Positions 1 to 9,239 of a stretch of DNA of 64,000 nt are shown here, one piece after another (the first letter of the stretch is position 1; every line of letters starts with the position of its first letter). A program made the translations under genes and the position numbers. The stretch comes from Leifsonia sp040686855 (GTDB taxonomy: Bacteria > Actinomycetota > Actinomycetes > Actinomycetales > Microbacteriaceae), in assembly GCF_040686855.1 (NCBI RefSeq), contig NZ_JBFBOG010000003.1:907237-971236 (forward strand). Reading direction: 5' to 3'. The notes beneath the pieces were generated by a model. It was not told the origin of the DNA, made no database searches, and saw only the letters and a list, made by a program, of their open reading frames with translations.

Positions 1-308
1 CGGAGCTCCTGTCGATCCAGGAGCGCTGGGACGCGATCGGTCGCGTGCCGCGCGAGCAGGTGCGTCCCATCGAAGACCGCCTGCGCAAGATCGAGGCGGC
101 CGTGCGTCGCCTCGACGAGGAGCACTGGGAGAAGAACAACCCCGAGAAGAAGGCGCGCTCCGAGGGTCTGGCGAGCCAGCTCAACGCGGCGATCGCCAAG
201 CTCGAGCAAGAGCTGGCCGAGGCGGAGGCGTCGGGCGACAGCGCGAAGGTGAAGGCGGCGCAGGAGGCGCTGGACGCGCGCAAGATCTGGCTGGACGCGC
301 TGGGCTGA
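1..308 (+). CDS. DUF349 domain-containing protein, C-terminal fragment
   Basis: The reading frame is open from the left edge of the window, so only the last 101 or so residues are present. The charged, helical sequence with ERWDAIGRVPRE and a Glu/Lys/Ala-rich coiled-coil end (KLEQELAEAEASGDSAKVKAA) is typical of the repeated DUF349 module found in actinobacteria, where such genes commonly lie near rel. Molecular function is not established. The internal ATG-like starts are not true starts because homology-like sequence continues upstream to the window edge. Confidence 0.75.
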   Translation, partial: ELLSIQERWDAIGRVPREQVRPIEDRLRKIEAAVRRLDEEHWEKNNPEKKARSEGLASQLNAAIAKLEQELAEAEASGDSAKVKAAQEALDARKIWLDALG

Positions 309-367
309 GTTCCACCTCACGCGAGGAATCGTTCACAGGGCGGTTCTCGCGCGGGTTCTCCACTGAT

Positions 368-381
368 CCGGCGATCGCCGG
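368..381. repeat. 14-bp perfect palindrome
   Basis: CCGGCGATCGCCGG reads identically on both strands. It lies between the DUF349 stop and the AbiEi-like start. It has no T-tract, so it could be a weak transcript end or an operator; the sequence does not decide. Confidence 0.4.
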
Positions 382-414
382 GTGCACGGCGCGCTGAGCG
401 GCGAGGCTGGAGGC

Positions 415-1008
415 ATGTCCTCGATCACCTCTTCCCTGCTCGATGCGGATGTGCTCCCCTTGGCGGAGCTGTTCGCCCTGTGCCTCGACGGTCAGCTGTT
501 CCGCGTCGGTGACGCGTTCGCCGCGATCGGCACTCCTGTCGGTCCGGAGTTGCGTGCGGCCGCGTTCGTGCGGTCTGCTCCCGGCTGGACGGTGGCCGAC
601 CGCGGCTCCGCGGCGTGGATCCATGGCACCCGCGCGTCCCCGCCGCCGCTGCCGCAGGTGTGCGTTCCCTGCACGCGCCGCGGTCGGGTGTCCTCGGGGC
701 TCGTCGACGCCTGCCACCGCACACTGGCGCCCGACGAGACGGTCACGATCGGGCCGGCCCTCGTGACGACTCCGTTGCGCACGGCGCTCGACCTCGTCTG
801 CGATCCGGCGCGCTTCGGGCCGCGGCAGGCGCTCGAGGTGCGGAGACTGCTGGCGCTCGCCTCGGTGGGCGTCGAGGAGCTGTCCGAGCGGCTTGATTCC
901 CGGCCGCGCAAGGGTGCCGACCTGGCGCGGGGACGGCTCCCCGACGTCGCGAGACTGCCCGAGGTCGCCCCGCTGCCGTGGCCGGTCGCCGGTGTCAGCC
1001 CGCGCTGA
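415..1008 (+). CDS. AbiEi-family antitoxin-like protein, no partner toxin
   Basis: The protein has 197 residues. An N-terminal segment (about residues 1-80) looks like the small winged-helix region of AbiEi-type proteins. The stretch ALVTTPLRTALDLVC, around residue 120, resembles the conserved TTP-x-RTALDLA motif of that family. The ATG at 415 is preferred because GGAGG lies directly upstream, whereas the longer ATG-less extension is unsupported. No AbiEii nucleotidyltransferase toxin is adjacent, which is usual for the many orphan AbiEi-like proteins of actinobacteria. The last 14 bases overlap the end of rel on the opposite strand. Assignment rests on motif resemblance only. Confidence 0.55.
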   Translation: MSSITSSLLDADVLPLAELFALCLDGQLFRVGDAFAAIGTPVGPELRAAAFVRSAPGWTVADRGSAAWIHGTRASPPPLPQVCVPCTRRGRVSSGLVDACHRTLAPDETVTIGPALVTTPLRTALDLVCDPARFGPRQALEVRRLLALASVGVEELSERLDSRPRKGADLARGRLPDVARLPEVAPLPWPVAGVSPR

Positions 1009-3241
1009 CGCGGTACACGTCGTAGACGGCGTCGATGCGCCGCACGGCGTTCAGCACGCGGTCGAGGTGGGTGGTGTCACCCATCTCGAAGACGAAGCGG
1101 CTCAGGGCCAGTCGGTCGTTCGACGTGGTCACCGTCGCGGAGAGGATGTTCACATGGTGCTCCGAGAGCACGCGGGTCACGTCGCTGAGCAGGCCGGAGC
1201 GATCCAGCGCCTCCACCTGGATCTGCACCAGGAAGACGCTCTTCGAGCTCGGCGCCCATTCGACGTCGATCATGCGGTCCGGCTCCTGCAGGAGCGACTG
1301 CACGTTGTGGCAGGTCGCCTGGTGCACGGACACACCCTGGCCGCGGGTGATGAAGCCGACGATCGGGTCGCCCGGCACGGGCGTGCAGCACTTCGCGAGC
1401 TTGACCAGGATGTCGGGCGCACCGCGCACGAGCACACCCGAATCGCTGTTGCGCAGCTGCCGGCGGCCCTTGACCGGGATCTCGAGCTCGCCGTCCGACT
1501 CGACGTCGGTCTGCAGCGACGCCAGGATCTTCTCGATGACCGACTGCGTCGAGATGTGCCCCTCGCCGATCGCCGCATACAGCGCCGAGACGTCCGGGTA
1601 CTTGAGCGACGACGCGACCTCGACCAGCGCGTCCTGCGTCATCAGCTTCTGCAGCGGCAGGTTCTGCTTGCGCATCGCGCGCGCGATCGCGTCCTTGCCC
1701 TGCTCGATCGCCTCGTCGCGGCGCTCCTTGGTGAACCACTGGCGGATCTTGTTGCGCGCACGCGGGCTCTTGACGAAGTTCAGCCAGTCCTGGCTGGGGC
1801 CGGAGTCGGGGTTCTTCGAGGTGAAGATCTCGACGACGTCGCCGGTGTTGAGGCTGCTCTCCAGCGGCACGAGGCGGCCGTTGACCTTGGCGCCCATCGT
1901 CCGGTGACCGACCTCGGTGTGGACGGCGTACGCGAAGTCGACCGGCGTCGCACCCGCGGGCAGGCCGATGACCCGCCCCTTCGGCGTGAAGACATAGACC
2001 TCCTTGGCGCCGATCTCGAACCGCAGCGAATCCAGGAACTCGCTCGGGTCGGCGGTCTCGGCCTGCCAGTCGGAGATGTGGGCGAGCCATGCGAGGTCGG
2101 TGTCGACCTTCCCCGGGCCGCCGGTGCTCTTGCCGGTGGTCTGCTCCTTGTACTTCCAGTGGGCCGCGACACCGAACTCGGCCCGCTGGTGCATCTCCTC
2201 GGTGCGGATCTGGATCTCGACTGGGCGGCCCTGCGGGCCGATCACGGTGGTGTGCAGCGACTGGTACAGGTTGAACTTCGGGGTCGCGATGTAGTCCTTG
2301 AAACGGCCGGGCATCGGCGTCCAGCGCGCGTGGATCTGGCCCAGCACGGCATAGCAATCGCGCACGGTGTTGACGAGCACGCGGATGCCGACCAGGTCGT
2401 AGATGTCGTCGAACTCGCGACCGCGGACGACCATCTTCTGATAGATCGAGTAGTACTGCTTCGGCCGGCCGACGACCTTGCCGCGGATCTTGGCGGACTT
2501 CAGGTCGTCGTTGATCGCGTCGATGACCTGCTGCACCAGGCGCTCGCGCTCGGGCGTCCGCTGCTTCACCAGGCTCTCGATCTCGGCGTAGAGCTTCGGG
2601 TAGAGTACCGCGAACGACAGGTCTTCGAGCTCCCACTTGATCGCCTGGATGCCGAGGCGGTGCGCGAGCGGGGCGTAGATCTCCAGCGTCTCGGTGGCCT
2701 TGCGCGTCGCGGACGCGGCGGGCACGAAGCCCCAGGTGCGGGCGTTGTGCAGGCGGTCGGCCAGCTTGATGATCAGCACGCGGATGTCCTTCGACATCGC
2801 GACGATCATCTTGCGGACGGTCTCGGCCTGGGCGCTGTCGCCGTACTTGACCTTGTCAAGCTTGGTGACGCCGTCCACGAGCATGGCGATCTCGTCGCCG
2901 AACTGGTCGCGCAGCTCGTCGAGGGTGTACTCCGTGTCCTCGACGGTGTCGTGGAGGAGCGCGGCGGCGATGGTCTTCGCGCCGATCCCGAGGTCGGCAA
3001 TGATCTGGGCGACCGCGACCGGGTGGGTGATGTACGGCTCACCCGAACGGCGCTTCTGGCCGCGGTGGGCGCGTTCTGCGGTGGCGTACGCGCGCTCGAT
3101 GAGCGAGAGGTCGGCCTTCGGGTGGTGCATGCGCACCGTGCGGATCAGGGTGTCGACCGCGCCCGACGGCTGCGCCCGCGAGAAGATGCGGGGCACCAGA
3201 CGGCGCAGGGAAGCGCTCTGCGATGTCGTCGTGTCAACCAT
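995..3241 (-). CDS. rel: Bifunctional (p)ppGpp synthetase/hydrolase Rel
   Basis: The 748-residue protein makes and degrades the stringent-response alarmone (p)ppGpp. In order it shows an HD hydrolase domain (LLHDTVED, H97-D98), a RelA/SpoT synthetase domain with RFKDYIATPK and NLYQSLHTT, a TGS domain (VYVFTPKGRVIGLPAGATP) and a C-terminal ACT domain (VFLVQIQVEALDRSGLLSDV). Length and order match the long actinobacterial Rel. The start at 3241 is chosen because GGAAGGAGG lies seven bases upstream; a 13-codon longer frame has no such site. It follows the rhodanese and secF genes on the same strand and may be read from its own promoter in the 67-base gap. Confidence 0.97.
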   Translation of the reverse strand: MVDTTTSQSASLRRLVPRIFSRAQPSGAVDTLIRTVRMHHPKADLSLIERAYATAERAHRGQKRRSGEPYITHPVAVAQIIADLGIGAKTIAAALLHDTVEDTEYTLDELRDQFGDEIAMLVDGVTKLDKVKYGDSAQAETVRKMIVAMSKDIRVLIIKLADRLHNARTWGFVPAASATRKATETLEIYAPLAHRLGIQAIKWELEDLSFAVLYPKLYAEIESLVKQRTPERERLVQQVIDAINDDLKSAKIRGKVVGRPKQYYSIYQKMVVRGREFDDIYDLVGIRVLVNTVRDCYAVLGQIHARWTPMPGRFKDYIATPKFNLYQSLHTTVIGPQGRPVEIQIRTEEMHQRAEFGVAAHWKYKEQTTGKSTGGPGKVDTDLAWLAHISDWQAETADPSEFLDSLRFEIGAKEVYVFTPKGRVIGLPAGATPVDFAYAVHTEVGHRTMGAKVNGRLVPLESSLNTGDVVEIFTSKNPDSGPSQDWLNFVKSPRARNKIRQWFTKERRDEAIEQGKDAIARAMRKQNLPLQKLMTQDALVEVASSLKYPDVSALYAAIGEGHISTQSVIEKILASLQTDVESDGELEIPVKGRRQLRNSDSGVLVRGAPDILVKLAKCCTPVPGDPIVGFITRGQGVSVHQATCHNVQSLLQEPDRMIDVEWAPSSKSVFLVQIQVEALDRSGLLSDVTRVLSEHHVNILSATVTTSNDRLALSRFVFEMGDTTHLDRVLNAVRRIDAVYDVYRVSAG

Positions 3242-3308
3242 TCGCGCCTCCTTCCGTCCATTATGGCCGCTGAAACCCACCGTTCCGTCACGGTGAACGT
3301 TCCGCAGG

Positions 3309-3677
3309 CTACGCGATCGCTCCTGGCGTACCGTCGTCGCGCTGGACCGGACCCCCGGACGCCTGCCAGGCGCCCATCCCGCCTGCGACGTTGGCCGCCG
3401 GATAGTTGGCCTCGTTCAGGGCGTCCGTCACCATCCGCGAACGGTGGCCGCTGCGGCACACCACGAGGATCTGCTGGTCCTCCGGAAGTTCGTGCTGCCG
3501 CTCCCCCAGCTTGCCGAGGGGGATGTGGTGGGCGCCGGGCGCGTGCCCCGCCTCCCACTCGAACGGCTCCCGGACGTCGAGCAACCACGCGGAGCCCGCG
3601 TCGGCGAGTTCGCGCGCACGCACGGCCGACACCTCGTCCTCGAGCAGGAACCCGGTCGGGGCGGAGGCGTCGGTCAT
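3309..3677 (-). CDS. Single-domain rhodanese-like sulfurtransferase
   Basis: The 122-residue protein is one rhodanese domain. It contains the N-terminal LLDVREPFEWEAGHAPGAHHIP motif and the active-site loop CRSGHRS with C74 as the persulfide-carrying cysteine, as in GlpE-type enzymes. No signal peptide is seen, so it should be cytoplasmic. It lies nine bases downstream of secF and is probably the last gene of the ruv-sec block before rel. The physiological sulfur acceptor cannot be told from context. Confidence 0.88.
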   Translation of the reverse strand: MTDASAPTGFLLEDEVSAVRARELADAGSAWLLDVREPFEWEAGHAPGAHHIPLGKLGERQHELPEDQQILVVCRSGHRSRMVTDALNEANYPAANVAGGMGAWQASGGPVQRDDGTPGAIA

Positions 3678-3686
3678 GCGGGCAGG

Positions 3687-4706
3687 CTACTCAGCGGCCG
3701 TCGCGACGACATCCTGCTTGACCGTGGCCTTCGGCCGGATCGAGAGGACCTTCTGGTCGTGCTTCCGGATCGCCGGCTCCTTCTCGCGGAACTGCGAGTA
3801 CATCGGGGCCGCCAGGAAGATGGTCGAGTACGTGCCGACGATGATGCCGATGAGCAGCGCGAGCGAGATGTCGCGCAGCGTGGCCGCACCGAGGGCGTAG
3901 GCGCCGATGAAGAGAATGGATGCGACCGGCAGCACCGCGACGACGGCGGTGTTGATGGAGCGCACCAGCGTCTGGTTGACCGCGAGGTTGACCGACTCGG
4001 CGAACGTCCGGCGCGTCAGCTCCAGCTCCTCCTTGGTGTTCTCGCGCACCTTGTCGAACACCACGACGGTGTCGTACAGCGAGTAGCCGAGGATCGTCAG
4101 GAAGCCGATCATCGTCGCCGGCGAGATCTCGAAGCCGACCAGCGCGTACACGCCCGCGGTGATGATCAGGTCATGGAACAGCGAGATGATCGCGGCGGCC
4201 GACATCTTCCAGGTGCGGAAGTACAGCGCCATGGCGATGAACGCGAGGAGCAGGAAGACGACGAGGCCCTGGATGGTCTGCTGCGTCACATCCGCACCCC
4301 AGGAGGGTCCGATGAACGTCGCGGAGACTTCCGAGGAGTCCACGTTGTACGCCTTCGCCAGCGCGTCCGACACCTCGCGGGTCTGCGACTCGGAGAGCTG
4401 GTCGGTCTGCACGCGCACGGCGTTGTTACCGACCACGCTGACGTGCGTGACCGCGCTCGGGACGACGCTCGTAACCGCGCTCTGCGCCTTCGAGGTGTCG
4501 GTGCTCGAGACGTCGCTCACCTGGAACTGCGAGCCCCCGCGGAACTCGATCGAGAAGTTGAAGCCGCCCTTGACCACCGGGATCAGGATGGAGATCACGA
4601 CCATGACGGCGGCGATCGTGTACCAGACCTTCCGTCGGCCGACGAAGTCGATCGACCGGGCACCGGTGTAGAGGTCGTTGCCGAACTTGACGAGACGGCT
4701 GGCCAT
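3687..4706 (-). CDS. secF: Protein translocase subunit SecF
   Basis: The 339-residue membrane protein works with SecD to drive late steps of Sec-dependent export using the proton motive force. It has an N-terminal membrane segment (VWYTIAAVMVVISILIPVV), the SecF signature FSIEFRGGSQFQV, an external domain and five C-terminal membrane segments including ILGYSLYDTVVVFDKVREN. The ATG at 4706 overlaps the secD stop by one base (TGATG), implying coupled translation. A longer frame reading back through secD is a shadow. A C-terminal charged tail (EPAIRKHDQKVLSIRPKATVK) is present as in relatives. Confidence 0.97.
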   Translation of the reverse strand: MASRLVKFGNDLYTGARSIDFVGRRKVWYTIAAVMVVISILIPVVKGGFNFSIEFRGGSQFQVSDVSSTDTSKAQSAVTSVVPSAVTHVSVVGNNAVRVQTDQLSESQTREVSDALAKAYNVDSSEVSATFIGPSWGADVTQQTIQGLVVFLLLAFIAMALYFRTWKMSAAAIISLFHDLIITAGVYALVGFEISPATMIGFLTILGYSLYDTVVVFDKVRENTKEELELTRRTFAESVNLAVNQTLVRSINTAVVAVLPVASILFIGAYALGAATLRDISLALLIGIIVGTYSTIFLAAPMYSQFREKEPAIRKHDQKVLSIRPKATVKQDVVATAAE

Positions 4707-6439
4707 CAGGAGTCCTTCCCCTCGGAGCCACGATCGGAGGACGAGGTCGACGCGCCGGCTAGCTCGGCCGCCTTGCGCTCGGCGATCGTCTGGCGGCGGG
4801 CCGCCTCCTTGCTGCTGCGGGCGGCCGTACCGGCGCCCACGGTCGCGGTCGGCGTGCGGAACTTCGCCGCACCCCGGTACACGGCGCCGAGCGCCTGCGG
4901 GTCGAGGCCCGAGAGCGGGTGGCCGGAGCTGAAGAAGCGCGTGCGCGCCAGCAGCTGCAGCGTCGGGTGGGTGAACAGCAGCACCACGATGACATCGATG
5001 ATCGTCGTCAATCCCAGCGTGAACGCGAAGCCGCGCACGTTGGCGGCGGTCAGGACGTAGAGGACGATGGCCGCGAGGAGGTTGGTGGCCTTCGAGGCGT
5101 AGATGGTGCGCCGCGCGCGCCCCCAGCCCGCTTCGACGGCACCCTCGAGACCGCGCCCGTCGCGCAGCTCGTCTCGTATTCGCTCGAAGTAGACGATGAA
5201 CGAGTCCGCCGTGAAGCCGATCGCGACGATCAGACCCGCGACGCCCGCGAGCGACAGACGGTAGTCGTAATGCCACGACAGCAGCGAGATCGTGAGCCAG
5301 GTCAGCACACCGGCGACGACGAGCGAGAAGATCGTCACGAAGCCGAGCAGGCGGTACTGGAAGAACGTGTAGATGCCGACCAGGATGAGGCCGATCAGAC
5401 CGGCGAGCAGACCGCTGAGGAGCTGCGAGGTTCCGAGGGTCGCCGAGATCGTGTCCTGGCTCTGCACCTTGAAGCTGAACGGCAGCGCACCGAACTTCAG
5501 CTGGTCGGCGAGGGCCTTTGAGGTGGTCTCGGTGAAGTTACCGGTGATCTGCGGCTTGCCGTCCGTGATCGCGGCCTGGGTGGTCGGCGCGGAGATGACC
5601 TTGCCGTCGAGAACGATCGCGAACTGGTTCTGCGCTCCCTGCTCGGCGACGAGACGGGTGGTGACGTCCGCGAACGCCTTGGTACCCGCATCGTTGAAGA
5701 CGATGTTGACGGCCCACTGGCCGGTGGTCACGCCCTGCGAGCTCTGCACCAGGCCCGCGGACGCGTCCTTGATGTCCTGACCCTTCACCTCGACCGGTCC
5801 GAGCAGGTACTTGACCTGGTTCTGGTCGTCGCAGGTGATGAGCGGCTGATCGGTCGGAGCGGAACTGGAGGTCTTGCTCGCGTTCGCCTTGCAGTCGTAC
5901 GCGTCGAACTCCGCCTGGAGCTTCGGCGTCACCCAGGCGAGGTCGCTGCCGTTGGTCGGCTTGGTCGACGGAGTCGACTGCAGGCCCGGAGCCGGGGTGG
6001 GCGCGGGCGTCGACTTGCCGTCGGCCCCGACGACCTCGTTGGTCGGACCTCCGGCGACGAGCACCGGGCGGAAGTCGAGGCGGGCGGACGACTTGACGCG
6101 GTCGAGGGTCGCCTGGTCCGGCTTGCCCGGCAGCGAGACGACGATGTTGCGCGATCCCTCGGTCGAGATCTGGGCCTCGGACACGCCGGACGCGTCGATG
6201 CGCTGCCGGATGATCGAGACCGCCTGGTCGAGCTGCTGCTGCTGCACCGACTGACCGTTCTCGACCTGCGGGGCGAGGATGATCTGCGTCCCGCCCTCGA
6301 GGTCGAGCGCGAGCTTGGGCAGCCACGTCGCATTGCTGAACAGGACGCCGGCCGTGAGGGTGCCGAGGAGCACCACCACGATGACGCCGAGCCACGTCAG
6401 CGAACGCCAGGCTTTCTTGACCGGGGTCGACTTTGCCAC
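4706..6439 (-). CDS. secD: Protein translocase subunit SecD
   Basis: The 577-residue protein is the partner of SecF. It has one N-terminal membrane helix (WLGVIVVVLLGTLTAGVLF), the signature LALDLEGGTQIILAP, a large extracytoplasmic P1 domain with a low-complexity Pro/Thr/Ser insert around residues 145-165, the KALADQLKFGALPFSF motif and then five membrane helices ending in the conserved GFTADSFIVYFERIRDELR region. The C-terminus carries an Ala/Arg/Ser-rich tail of about 60 residues. It lies between yajC and secF in the standard order. Confidence 0.97.
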   Translation of the reverse strand: MAKSTPVKKAWRSLTWLGVIVVVLLGTLTAGVLFSNATWLPKLALDLEGGTQIILAPQVENGQSVQQQQLDQAVSIIRQRIDASGVSEAQISTEGSRNIVVSLPGKPDQATLDRVKSSARLDFRPVLVAGGPTNEVVGADGKSTPAPTPAPGLQSTPSTKPTNGSDLAWVTPKLQAEFDAYDCKANASKTSSSAPTDQPLITCDDQNQVKYLLGPVEVKGQDIKDASAGLVQSSQGVTTGQWAVNIVFNDAGTKAFADVTTRLVAEQGAQNQFAIVLDGKVISAPTTQAAITDGKPQITGNFTETTSKALADQLKFGALPFSFKVQSQDTISATLGTSQLLSGLLAGLIGLILVGIYTFFQYRLLGFVTIFSLVVAGVLTWLTISLLSWHYDYRLSLAGVAGLIVAIGFTADSFIVYFERIRDELRDGRGLEGAVEAGWGRARRTIYASKATNLLAAIVLYVLTAANVRGFAFTLGLTTIIDVIVVLLFTHPTLQLLARTRFFSSGHPLSGLDPQALGAVYRGAAKFRTPTATVGAGTAARSSKEAARRQTIAERKAAELAGASTSSSDRGSEGKDS

Positions 6440-6461
6440 CTAGGTACTCAGCTTTCTACGA

Positions 6462-6491
6462 GTGCTCCGGCGCGGTCGGGCGCCGGAGCAC
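6462..6491. other. Perfect 12-bp hairpin between yajC and secD
   Basis: GTGCTCCGGCGC and GCGCCGGAGCAC flank a six-base loop. There is no T-run on the transcribed (minus) side, so this is not a classical intrinsic terminator. It sits in the 62-base yajC-secD gap and could stabilise or process the operon message. Function is inferred. Confidence 0.6.
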
Positions 6492-6501
6492 AGGGAATGT
6501 G

Positions 6502-6927
6502 TCAGTCGTCGTTCTGCGCGCGCTTCTTGGACGCGTCGTCGAGGCGCTCACCGTACTCCGGCGACGCGGCGTTGGTGCCGTCGGCCGGGATGGCGTGGTC
6601 CTCGTTCAGCTCGACGGCCGGCGCGGCGGCGTCGCCGGTCTCGGTCGCGTCGACGGCGTCCTTCGGCTCGACCACGCGGGCGAGCACCTGGCGGTGCACC
6701 TTGACGGTGTGGCCGGGGCTGGTCTCGATGACGGCCGAGTTGTCGTCCTCGTCGACCGACAGGAGGGTGCCGTACAGCCCGAAGTTCGTCATGACCTCGG
6801 CGCCGGGCACCATCTTGGAACGGGTCTCCTCCTGCTCCTTGCGGCGCTTCCGGCTGTTCCGGAACATGAAGAAAACGAGGGCCGCCAGGATGACGACCAT
6901 CAGGATGGTCAACGGGTCAAAGGCCAT
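6502..6927 (-). CDS. yajC: Preprotein translocase subunit YajC
   Basis: The 141-residue protein has one N-terminal membrane helix (LTILMVVILAALVFFMFRNS), a basic stretch (RKRRKEQ) and the YajC core motif PGAEVMTNFGLYGTLLSVDEDDNSAVIETSPG. The acidic C-terminal tail is longer than in E. coli YajC but common in actinobacteria. YajC associates with SecDF in the membrane. It lies between ruvB and secD on the same strand. Confidence 0.95.
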   Translation of the reverse strand: MAFDPLTILMVVILAALVFFMFRNSRKRRKEQEETRSKMVPGAEVMTNFGLYGTLLSVDEDDNSAVIETSPGHTVKVHRQVLARVVEPKDAVDATETGDAAAPAVELNEDHAIPADGTNAASPEYGERLDDASKKRAQNDD

Positions 6928-6985
6928 GAGGCTTTGCCGAACCTTTCAATGGGGGGCAAGGGGTTGGCCGAACGGCCAGGTTGGA

Positions 6986-8023
6986 TTATATGTCATCGAT
7001 CAGCGTCGGAGGCTGGGAGGAGCCCTGCCCCCGGCTGGGGATCCCCAGGTGCCGCCACGCTGCCGGCGTCGCCACCCGTCCACGCGGGGTCCGGGACAGG
7101 AGACCGATGCGCACGAGGAACGGTTCGACCACTGATTCTATCGTCTCGGCCTCTTCGCCGACAGAGACCGCGAGGGTGTTCAGGCCGACCGGTCCTCCGT
7201 CGAAGCGCTCGAGGATCGCATGCAGGACGGCCCGGTCGAGACGGTCGAGCCCGAGCGGGTCCACGTCGTACAGTTCGAGCGCCGCGCGCACCGCGTCCAC
7301 GTCGCCCCGTCCGCCGTGCACGAGCGCGTAGTCGCGCACCCGGCGGAGCAATCGGTTGGCGATGCGCGGCGTGCCGCGGCAGCGCCCGGCGATCTCGGCC
7401 AGCGCCTCACGGTCGATGTCGAACTCCAGCATCGTGGCCGCACGCGACAGCACCTGCGTCAACTCGGCGTCGTCGTAGAACTCGAGATGCGCGGTGAAGC
7501 CGAAGCGATCGCGCAGCGGGTTGGGCAGGAGACCCGAGCGCGTCGTGGCGCCGACCAGGGTGAACGGCGCGAGGTCGAGGGGGATGGACGTGGCGCCCGC
7601 TCCCTTGCCGACCATGATGTCGATGCGGAAGTCCTCCATCGCCAGGTACAGCATCTCCTCCGCGGAGCGCGCCATGCGGTGGATCTCGTCGATGAACAGC
7701 ACTTCTCCCGGCGTCAGGGACGACAGCAGAGCGGCCAGGTCTCCCGCGTGCTGGATCGCCGGTCCGCTCGACAGGCGCAGCGGGCGCCCGCTCTCGTGGG
7801 CGACGATCATCGCGAGGGTCGTCTTCCCGAGGCCGGGAGGGCCGGCGAGGAGGATGTGGTCGGCCGTGCGCTCCTGCATCCGGGCGGCCGTGAGCAGCAG
7901 CTGCAGCTGCCCGCGGACCTTCGCCTGGCCGACGAACTCCGCGAGGTTGCGCGGACGGAGGGCGCCCTCGAAGGCGAGCTCCGACTCCGACTCGAGTTCG
8001 GGCGCGGTCAGGTCGTCGCTCAT
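6986..8023 (-). CDS. ruvB: Holliday junction branch-migration helicase RuvB
   Basis: The 345-residue AAA+ motor moves Holliday junctions together with RuvA. It shows RPRNLAEFVGQ, Walker A (GPPGLGKTT), Walker B (VLFIDEIHRM), sensor 1 (LVGATTRSGLL), the arginine finger region (LRDRFGF) and the C-terminal winged helix (GLLSRTPRGRVATPAAW). The ATG overlaps the ruvA stop by four bases. Length fits the family. Confidence 0.98.
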   Translation of the reverse strand: MSDDLTAPELESESELAFEGALRPRNLAEFVGQAKVRGQLQLLLTAARMQERTADHILLAGPPGLGKTTLAMIVAHESGRPLRLSSGPAIQHAGDLAALLSSLTPGEVLFIDEIHRMARSAEEMLYLAMEDFRIDIMVGKGAGATSIPLDLAPFTLVGATTRSGLLPNPLRDRFGFTAHLEFYDDAELTQVLSRAATMLEFDIDREALAEIAGRCRGTPRIANRLLRRVRDYALVHGGRGDVDAVRAALELYDVDPLGLDRLDRAVLHAILERFDGGPVGLNTLAVSVGEEAETIESVVEPFLVRIGLLSRTPRGRVATPAAWRHLGIPSRGQGSSQPPTLIDDI

Positions 8024-8640
8024 CGCGCCGCCTGCTGCGCCGGGCCGAGCCGGGCGAGGGTGAGCCGCAACAGCGTCTGCACGCTGTCGCGCTCGGACTC
8101 GGCGGTGTCGGCGACGACCTCGGCGACGGCGTCGGATGCGATGCGCTCCGGCCAGCCGAGCCCGACGAGCGCGACGAGCACGCTGTCGGCGACCGACGAC
8201 GGCGCGCCGGTCCTCTTCGCCACCGGAGCCGGACGGCGTGCGGCCGCCAGCTTCCCAGTCAGCGACACGACGATGAGCTTGGCCGTTTTAGGTCCGATTC
8301 CGGACACTTTGCGGAACGGCGCGTCGTCGTCCGCGGCCACCGCGGCGGCGATGTCGTCCGGCGACAGCACCGAGAGCACGCCGATCGCCGACTTCGGGCC
8401 GACACCGGAGACGCCGTTGAGCAGTTCGAAGACCTCCAGCTGCTCTCGATCGGCGAAACCGAACAGCTGCAGGGCGTCCTCCCGCACGATGAGCGAGGTG
8501 TGGAGGAACGCCTCCTCGCCCGTGCGCAGAGTGAGCACGTGGTCGGGCGTGCACTGCACGGAGAAGCCGACGCCGCCGACCTCGACGACGGCGGTGCCGC
8601 CGACCGCCGAGAGGACGGTGCCGCGGAGGGAGGAGATCAC
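8020..8640 (-). CDS. ruvA: Holliday junction DNA helicase subunit RuvA
   Basis: The 206-residue protein binds four-way junctions and loads RuvB. It begins MISSLRGTVLS, has the OB-fold, then helix-hairpin-helix motifs LLNGVSGVGPKSAIGVLS and VSGIGPKTAKLIVVSL, and a short C-terminal RuvB-binding domain. Both ends overlap neighbours by four bases, so ruvC, ruvA and ruvB are translationally coupled. Confidence 0.97.
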   Translation of the reverse strand: MISSLRGTVLSAVGGTAVVEVGGVGFSVQCTPDHVLTLRTGEEAFLHTSLIVREDALQLFGFADREQLEVFELLNGVSGVGPKSAIGVLSVLSPDDIAAAVAADDDAPFRKVSGIGPKTAKLIVVSLTGKLAAARRPAPVAKRTGAPSSVADSVLVALVGLGWPERIASDAVAEVVADTAESERDSVQTLLRLTLARLGPAQQAAR

Positions 8641-9230
8641 CGTGCAAGCCTACGGGGAGCCGCCGACGCTCGGCTGGAGCGCTCCGCGGCGCGCCACGCG
8701 GCCTGCGCGGGGGTGAGGGAGCCGGCCGCTCCCCCGGCATCCTGCGTCACCGGGCCGCCGCGCCAGGCGTGGCAGATCGCGATCGCGAGGGCGTCCGCCG
8801 CGTCCGCGGGCTTCGGCGCCTCGTCGAGGCCGAGGATGCGCGCGACCATCGCCTGCACCTGCTTCTTGTCGGCCGAGCCGTAGCCGGTGATCGCCGCCTT
8901 CACCTCGCTCGGCGTGTGCAGGCCGACCGGGAGACCGCGCTTGGCAGCCGAGTGCAGCGCCACGCCGCTCACCTGGGCCGTGCCCATGACGGTCCGGAGG
9001 TTGTGCTGCGCGAAGACGCGCTCGATCGCGACGACCGCGGGGCCGTGCTCGTCGAGCAGCGCTTCGATCCCGGTCCCCACGGCGAGCAGCCGCTCCTCGA
9101 GCGCCATGCCCGGCGGCGTCCGGATGACGGTGACGTCGACCAGGGTCGCGCGGCGGTCGGGGCGCACGTCCACGATCCCGACGCCGCAGCGCGTCAGACC
9201 CGGGTCGATACCGAGCACCCGGATCGTCAC
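8637..9230 (-). CDS. ruvC: Crossover junction endodeoxyribonuclease RuvC
   Basis: The 197-residue resolvase cuts Holliday junctions symmetrically. The motif VLGIDPGLTRCGVG holds the first catalytic Asp, and AIERVFAQHNLRTVM holds the catalytic Glu; the last acidic residues lie in DEAPKPADAADALAIAICH. An extra Ala/Arg/Ser-rich tail of about 25 residues after the core is common in actinobacteria. It is ten bases after yebC, matching the usual yebC-ruvCAB operon. Confidence 0.96.
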   Translation of the reverse strand: MTIRVLGIDPGLTRCGVGIVDVRPDRRATLVDVTVIRTPPGMALEERLLAVGTGIEALLDEHGPAVVAIERVFAQHNLRTVMGTAQVSGVALHSAAKRGLPVGLHTPSEVKAAITGYGSADKKQVQAMVARILGLDEAPKPADAADALAIAICHAWRGGPVTQDAGGAAGSLTPAQAAWRAAERSSRASAAPRRLAR

Positions 9231-9239
9231 GGCTTCCGC

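Noticed and set aside
893..3721. A 942-codon open frame on the plus strand across rel
   Set aside because: It is the antisense shadow of rel in GC-rich DNA; its product is Arg/Val/Asp-rich low complexity while rel has full motifs.
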